Assembly: GCA_000437495.1 (NCBI GenBank)
Contig: FR897825.1
Coordinates: 1 to 28,205 of the forward strand
Reading direction: 5' to 3'
DNA length: 28,205 bases
Origin: Prevotella sp. CAG:485
Lineage (GTDB): Bacteria > Bacteroidota > Bacteroidia > Bacteroidales > Muribaculaceae
In this document: positions 24,205 through 28,205 of the stretch, piece by piece
Numbering within the stretch: position 1 is the stretch's first letter
How the letters are laid out: each line of letters opens with the position of its first letter
Translations under genes and position numbers: made by a program
Notes under the pieces: model-generated
What the model saw: only the letters and a program-made list of their open reading frames with translations
Databases searched by the model: none
What the model was told of the DNA's origin: nothing

Positions 24205-25644
24205 TTAGAGCTGACGCAGCGGCTTGATGTCAAGCTTCACGGGCTTAATCATGTTCTCGGGCAGCAGGATGGTGTCGAGGTCCTCTTTGGTAAGGATGCC
24301 GTGTTCAAGCACCAGGTCGTAAACGCTGCGGCCGGTTTCGAGTGCCTCTTTGGCAATCTTGGTCGAGTTCTTGTAGCCGATAACGGGGTTGAGAGCCGTA
24401 ACGACGCCGATTGAGTTGTGTACTTCCTCTTTGCAGCGTTCGGCGTTTGCGGTGATGCCGTCGATGCAACGTTCGCGCAAGGTGCGGAAGCCGTTGATGA
24501 GCAGGTCTACGCTCTCAAAGTCGCACTGTGCCATAACGGGCTCCATGGCGTTGAGCTCCATCTGGGCAGCCTCGCCGCTCATGGTGACGCAGAGCTCGTT
24601 GCCCATCACCTTGTAGCAAATCTGGCTCATGACCTCGGGGATAACGGGGTTAACCTTGCCGGGCATAATCGACGAGCCGGGCTGCATGGCGGGGAGATTG
24701 AACTCGCCTAAGCCGCAACGCGGGCCGGAAGCCAGCAGACGCAGGTCGTTGCTGATTTTGGAAGCCTTGACGGCAACACGCTTCATGGCCGAAGCATAAC
24801 CAACGAGGCAAGAGGTGTCGGAGGTGGCGCCTACCAGGTCGCCGCTGAGTTTGAAGTCGAGACCGGTGATGCGGCTCAGAGCGGCAACACATTTCTCGGC
24901 ATATCCCGGCTCGGCGCAGATGCCTGTGCCGATGGCGGTGGCACCCATGTTCACCGTCAGGAAGTCTTCGGCAGCCTCGTTGAGGTGTTTGATTTCGTCG
25001 GTGAGGATGGCGGCAAAACCGCTGAAGGTCTGACCCAACGTCATGGGCACGGCGTCTTCGAGCTGAGTGCGGCCCATCTTGATGACGTTCTTGAACTCCT
25101 CGCTCTTGGCACGCAGAGCGGCGATGAGGCGCTCCAGCTCCTCAACCAGGCGCAGGTGAGAATAGTACATGCCAATGTGGATGGCAGTGGGATAGGCGTC
25201 GTTGGTCGACTGAGCATGGTTCACCGTGTCGTTAGGTGAGCAATACTGATACTCGCCGCGTTTGTAACCCATGATTTCAAGTGCACGGTTGGCAATAACC
25301 TCATTGGCGTTCATGTTGGTGGTGGTGCCGGCGCCGCCCTGTATCATGTCAACGGGGAAATGCTCGTGATGCTCGCCCTTGCGAATCTCCTCGCAGGCCT
25401 GCACAATGGCATCTTTCTGAGCATCGCTGATGAGACCCAGCTCATGGTTGGCTATGGCAGCTGCCTCTTTGGTGATGGCCAGACCATTGATGAACAACGG
25501 ATACTCGTTGAGATGAAACTTGCTGATATCAAAGTTCTCAAGGCCGCGAAGGGTCTGAACGCCATAGAGAGCGCAGGCCGGTATGTCGCGCATGCCAAGA
25601 AGATCGCTCTCCCGGCGATAGCCTTCAGAAGGATTACATTTCAT
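24205..25644 (-). CDS. aspA: Aspartate ammonia-lyase
   Basis: Deaminates L-aspartate to fumarate and ammonia; in gut Bacteroidales this feeds the fumarate-to-succinate branch and nitrogen supply. 479 aa, normal length for the tetrameric family. The N-terminal region has DIPACALYGVQTLRG. IQGGAGTTTNMNANEVIANR fits aspartase (fumarase has a GSGTQTNMN variant), and SPNDTVNHAQSTND follows. The superfamily signature GSSIMPGKVNPV, with the catalytic serine loop, is near residue 323. The start at 25644 follows a TAATTTTG promoter with a leader of about 35 nt. Monocistronic by the look of its own promoter and terminator. Confidence 0.95.
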   Translation of the reverse strand: MKCNPSEGYRRESDLLGMRDIPACALYGVQTLRGLENFDISKFHLNEYPLFINGLAITKEAAAIANHELGLISDAQKDAIVQACEEIRKGEHHEHFPVDMIQGGAGTTTNMNANEVIANRALEIMGYKRGEYQYCSPNDTVNHAQSTNDAYPTAIHIGMYYSHLRLVEELERLIAALRAKSEEFKNVIKMGRTQLEDAVPMTLGQTFSGFAAILTDEIKHLNEAAEDFLTVNMGATAIGTGICAEPGYAEKCVAALSRITGLDFKLSGDLVGATSDTSCLVGYASAMKRVAVKASKISNDLRLLASGPRCGLGEFNLPAMQPGSSIMPGKVNPVIPEVMSQICYKVMGNELCVTMSGEAAQMELNAMEPVMAQCDFESVDLLINGFRTLRERCIDGITANAERCKEEVHNSIGVVTALNPVIGYKNSTKIAKEALETGRSVYDLVLEHGILTKEDLDTILLPENMIKPVKLDIKPLRQL

Positions 25645-25682
25645 ATTATTTAGAATTTAAGGTTAGTCTTGGTTTGCGAAAG

Positions 25683-25712
25683 CAAAATTACTAATTTATT
25701 TTTGAACGGCAA
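25683..25712 (-). promoter_or_regulatory. aspA promoter
   Basis: -7 box TAATTTTG at 25690-25683 and TTG at 25712-25710, with a 19-bp gap. The inferred start is near 25679. Confidence 0.55.
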
Positions 25713-25878
25713 GGGGGTTGTGTAAACTTTTGCCAAAATTTAATCCCACCGATGAAAATTTCACCTCCTCACAGCCCTTATCCCAAAGGTTGCAAGCCCT
25801 CCGGGAGGCTGCTCTACCCCGCTTTCCGCTGAGCCGGAATCATGCCTGAAAAGGCCTTTTTCAACGGCCCGAAATGTT

Positions 25879-25950
25879 AAAAAAATCTCACCCCTTTTCC
25901 CAAAGTGGTGAGATGAAACCTTAATCTTAATTAATACTATGAAAAACACT
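25879..25950 (-). ncRNA. Putative ~72-nt small RNA, copy B
   Basis: Second minus-strand unit of the same design as 219-286. The -7 box TATATTTG lies at 25961-25954; the -33 element is weak (TTTA, 19-bp gap). The block GTGTTTTTCATAGTATTA follows directly after the inferred start, then AAGGTT. The terminator is an 8-bp stem, ATCTCACC (25885-25892) with GGTGAGAT (25907-25914), followed by six Ts. The terminator stem and loop differ fully from copy A, so only the 5' half is conserved. It stands alone between aspA and a lipoprotein gene. The reverse strand could start a peptide with ATGAAAAACAC, but that frame stops after seven codons. Confidence 0.6.
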
Positions 25951-25961
25951 TTGCAAATATA

Positions 25962-26223
25962 ATACTTTTTCAAAGGCTTGTAAAGAGGTAAAGGGTATAA
26001 ATCCTCTATCTTTAACTAATAGCCCTCGAATTTAACTATATTTCACATTTGCGTGCTTACATAGACTAATTTCCGGTCTGTTAAAAAAAGATGCAGAATC
26101 GAAATAAACCGAAACTGACCTTTTCAGCCGGTGAATACGGTGTATGTCGTGATTTAACCTTTTAATGCAACCGCCCGCTTGGGCATGAGGCGGCTGCGTG
26201 GTCAGGCGCAAGTTACAGCCAAC
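25962..26223. other. Intergenic stretch, no gene seen
   Basis: AT-rich and free of convincing open frames. A hairpin around CCGCC/GGCGG (about 26167-26195) lies just beyond the stop of the minus-strand lipoprotein gene and may form its 3' end, but it lacks a U-tract. Confidence 0.4.
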
Positions 26224-26676
26224 TTACCAGGGCACATGGTTGCCGTTGTAGCGGTAACAGTAAGTCATCTCGTAGCCTGAGCCGGTGTACCAGTTGAGAT
26301 AGAGATAATCGCCGGTGCTGTTGAACCAGTAGTTCATACTGTCTTGAGCGCCGTCCTGATAACGTATGGTAAGCGTCTGGCGCGAATAGCTGCGGTTGCA
26401 AATCCAGCGCGTGCGCTGCACAGACTGCATGCCGTTTACGTAATAGTAATAGAAGCCGGTGCCATTGCCGAAGAATTCCAGATAGCTTGTATCGTATGGC
26501 GATACTAACTGACCGTTGGCCATATAGAGCTGCCACACGCCGTCGAGATTGGCATCGAGGTAAGTATCGTCGATGGGACCCCACCAGCCGTCGTCGCCGT
26601 CATCGCAGGAGGTGAACGACACCGTTGCCACCAGCGCCACGGCCGTCAACACCAAAGTACGTAAAAAATGTTTCAT
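26224..26676 (-). CDS. Small surface lipoprotein of unknown function
   Basis: 150 aa. The N-terminus MKHFLRTLVLTAVALVATVS leads to the lipobox FTSC with Cys at about residue 24. Directly after the cysteine comes DDGDDGWW, an acidic stretch of the kind that directs Bacteroidota lipoproteins to the outer leaflet of the outer membrane. The mature part has repeated aromatic strands (GVWQLYMANGQL, YLEFFGNGTGFYYYYV, QTLTIRYQDGAQDSMNYWF), suggesting a small beta-barrel or lipocalin-like fold. No family is assigned with confidence. It is flanked by non-coding sequence and reads away from the metal-permease operon in the same direction, 66 bp after the permease stop; a hairpin at 26731-26758 may separate the two. 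Confidence 0.8.
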   Translation of the reverse strand: MKHFLRTLVLTAVALVATVSFTSCDDGDDGWWGPIDDTYLDANLDGVWQLYMANGQLVSPYDTSYLEFFGNGTGFYYYYVNGMQSVQRTRWICNRSYSRQTLTIRYQDGAQDSMNYWFNSTGDYLYLNWYTGSGYEMTYCYRYNGNHVPW

Positions 26677-26742
26677 GCTAATGTATTTTTCCTTATTAAC
26701 GCACTATTGCTCCATAAAGTTGCATCTCCCCCGCCTTCTTAC

Positions 26743-27513
26743 TTAAGTGAAGAGGCGGACGAGGGCGTAGAGGAGGGCGAGGAGGATGACGATGCAGGCG
26801 GAGGCGGGTACGCCCAGATACCAGGCGGCTATGAGGCCGCCGACGCTGCCGAGCAGCGAGATGACGGCCGACAGCACTGTCATGGCGCCGTAATGGCGGG
26901 TGAAGCGTTCGGCGGTGATCTGCGGCAGGCTCACCAGGCTCATCAGCAGCATGATGCCTATCATGCGTATGCCCAAAACGATGCCTATGGCCACCATAAT
27001 GGTCATCACGGTGTCTATGGCCTGTGCCGGTAGGCCGCGCGTGCGGGCAAAGGCTTCGTCAAAGCTCGTGGCTATGATGACGCGCTGAAACAGCAGGTAA
27101 AACGCCGTCAGCACAAGGGTAAAGGCTCCCAACAGCCACAAGTCTGCGGGCGACACGGTGAGCACGTTGCCAAAGAGGAAGGTATTCAGCTCAGGGGCGT
27201 TTCCCTGCGCCAGAAACACAAAGAGTATGCCGAGCGCCATGCCCACGGCCCACATCACGGCAATGGCGGAATCGGAGCGTGTAGTGCGACTCAGACGCTT
27301 TGCGCCCCACGAGCCGGCAAGGGCAAACACCACAGCGCCCAAAGCCGGCGGAAAGCCGAGCCAATAGCCCAGGCCGAGGCCCCCGAAGCAGGTATGGGTG
27401 ATGCCGCCGGCTATAAACACCTGCCGACGGGTCACTATATACGTCCCCAACAACGACATAGCCACCGACAGTATCACCAGCGCCAACAGGGCATAAAGAA
27501 AAAATGTATACAT
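26743..27513 (-). CDS. Metal ABC transporter permease (ZnuB/TroC family)
   Basis: 256 aa integral membrane subunit of an ABC-3 importer for Zn2+, Mn2+ or Fe2+. About seven or eight helices are visible. Family features are LLGTYIVTRRQVFIAGGITH near the N-terminus and GIRMIGIMLLMSLVSLPQIT, the cytoplasmic coupling region that meets the ATPase. The ATPase and binding protein are not in the window. The gene follows a 140-aa membrane protein by 18 bp and belongs to an operon with aroA. The stop overlaps a hairpin (CCGCC at 26731-26735 with GGCGG at 26754-26758). Metal specificity cannot be read from the sequence. Confidence 0.9.
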   Translation of the reverse strand: MYTFFLYALLALVILSVAMSLLGTYIVTRRQVFIAGGITHTCFGGLGLGYWLGFPPALGAVVFALAGSWGAKRLSRTTRSDSAIAVMWAVGMALGILFVFLAQGNAPELNTFLFGNVLTVSPADLWLLGAFTLVLTAFYLLFQRVIIATSFDEAFARTRGLPAQAIDTVMTIMVAIGIVLGIRMIGIMLLMSLVSLPQITAERFTRHYGAMTVLSAVISLLGSVGGLIAAWYLGVPASACIVILLALLYALVRLFT

Positions 27514-27531
27514 ATCTATTATCCGAGTGTT

Positions 27532-27954
27532 CTAATCACTGAGAAGCATCAGCAGCTCGTCGCGGATGTCGGGAGGCAGCTCAATGTGTCGCATCTCCAG
27601 CGAGCGGCTCCAGCCCCAGGCATCTTCGCGGCGCAGCGTCAACACAACATCGCGCAGCATATCGCGTTCGGCTTCAGTGTATGTCTGCGGGTCGCGGTCG
27701 GCCAGCACATCCAGCTCCTCGTCGTCGTAATACTCCGGCTTGTCTGATGCAGGCTTAGCATATTTCTTCTCGCACACCGCGTGCAGTCCGCAACATACCT
27801 GCTGCTGTTCCTTTTCAGCCTTCTCAGTCTTTTCAGCCTTCTCTGCCTTGGCGGCAACGGCGTTATGGTGCTGATGCGGCTTACGTCGGTCGAAGTAAAA
27901 CAGCAGCAGACCCACGGCCACCAACACGGCTAATATTACTAACGCTCCTTCCAT
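27532..27954 (-). CDS. Small membrane-anchored protein with a CCGLHAVCEKK motif
   Basis: 140 aa. One N-terminal helix (residues ~3-20, GALVILAVLVAVGLLLFYF) is followed by a basic/His patch RRKPHQHH. Then come a Lys/Glu/Ala-rich spacer, the compact motif CCGLHAVCEKK (about 54-64), and a soluble alpha-helical C-terminal half (YYDDEELDVL ... WSRSLEMRHIELPPDIRDEL). Three cysteines and a histidine within ten residues look like a metal or Fe-S site. The start lies 2 bp after the aroA stop, and the metal permease follows after 18 bp, so the three are one transcription unit. I recall similar genes at this place in other Bacteroidales but cannot name a function. Confidence 0.75.
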   Translation of the reverse strand: MEGALVILAVLVAVGLLLFYFDRRKPHQHHNAVAAKAEKAEKTEKAEKEQQQVCCGLHAVCEKKYAKPASDKPEYYDDEELDVLADRDPQTYTEAERDMLRDVVLTLRREDAWGWSRSLEMRHIELPPDIRDELLMLLSD

Positions 27955-27956
27955 GC

Positions 27957-28205
27957 TTATCGTTCTGTGATTATATATCCGAATTTTCGTAAATCACTGA
28001 AATATCGGGGAAAAGATTTCGCCACACACTCAGCGCCGACGAGCGTCAGGCCCTCCTTTCGCAGCGCCGCTAACGGAGCCGTAGCCATGGCAATACGATG
28101 GTCGTTGCAACAGTCTACAACACCCTTTGCGGCCGAATTAAGGCGTCCTGTCAGGGTTATACTGTCGGCATCATGGCGGGCCTCGAAGCCGGCGGCGCAC
28201 AGTGC
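27957..28205 (-). CDS. aroA: EPSP synthase, C-terminal part (cut by the window edge)
   Basis: The last 82 residues of 3-phosphoshikimate 1-carboxyvinyltransferase, which joins shikimate 3-phosphate and phosphoenolpyruvate in aromatic amino-acid synthesis. The diagnostic DHRIAMATAPLA segment carries the conserved Asp, His and Arg, and ECVAKSFPRYFSDL is the usual C-terminal V-x-KSFP motif. The reading frame is intact to the edge at 28205. It is the first visible gene of the aroA - membrane protein - metal permease run. Confidence 0.93.
   Translation of the reverse strand, partial: ALCAAGFEARHDADSITLTGRLNSAAKGVVDCCNDHRIAMATAPLAALRKEGLTLVGAECVAKSFPRYFSDLRKFGYIITER

Noticed and set aside
24205..25644. 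Class II fumarase instead of aspartase
   Set aside because: The substrate-region motif GGAGTTTNMN and the N-terminal pattern fit aspartate ammonia-lyase better than the GSGTQTNMN form of fumarase.
25761..25973. 70-codon minus-strand frame across small RNA copy B
   Set aside because: Its start lies upstream of the RNA promoter and it reads through the terminator; the product has no recognisable features.

Overview
The window looks like a chromosomal segment of a gut Bacteroidales bacterium, most likely Muribaculaceae or a close relative. Four things point there: Bacteroidota-type promoters (TAnnTTTG about 20 bp downstream of a TTG), start sites without clear Shine-Dalgarno sequences, a pyrG-yidC pair, and very large secreted fibronectin/cleaved-adhesin proteins with a type IX-like C-terminal tail. 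The taxon is an inference; no rRNA or tRNA gene is visible.

Layout. 1-834 has no convincing gene but holds a putative small RNA (minus, 219-286), two tandem hairpins ending in a U-tract (minus, 42-124), an orphan terminator (plus, 615-647) and a purine-rich tract before ruvB. 835-1875 is ruvB. 1904-2590 is the N-terminal part of a polysaccharide flippase that has lost its second half. It is replaced by an AT-rich islet carrying a small secreted protein gene (2668-3189, minus) and an in-frame 34-codon ORF after its stop. 3490-7233 is the minus-strand operon pyrG-yidC. 7270-7952 is a 680-bp non-coding stretch with a degenerate 12-bp tandem repeat and a long structured leader.

7953-12482 and 18703-23988 encode two paralogous giant exported proteins (1509 and 1761 aa). 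Between them lie a plus-strand operon, pyrH - PLP aminotransferase/decarboxylase - LicC-type cytidylyltransferase - LicD-type transferase (12720-16051), a striking 9-bp repeat array (16084-16180), and a TonB-receptor-like outer-membrane barrel (16235-18358). Then come aspA (minus), a second copy of the putative small RNA (minus, 25879-25950), a lipoprotein gene, and the end of a minus-strand operon: aroA (cut by the window edge), a small membrane protein with a CCGLHAVCEK motif, and a ZnuB-type metal ABC permease.

How it fits together. The window is rich in pyrimidine-nucleotide and envelope functions. PyrH makes UDP and PyrG makes CTP. The LicC-like enzyme would spend CTP to activate a small amino-alcohol phosphate, perhaps made by the adjacent PLP enzyme, and LicD would transfer it to a surface glycan. 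The pyrG and pyrH promoters share an unusually similar first transcribed stretch. The most interesting items are the small-RNA pair, whose conserved block is antisense to a Bacteroidota-style start region; the three-gene headgroup cassette; and the leader of the first giant adhesin, which can form an H-type pseudoknot or two mutually exclusive hairpins.
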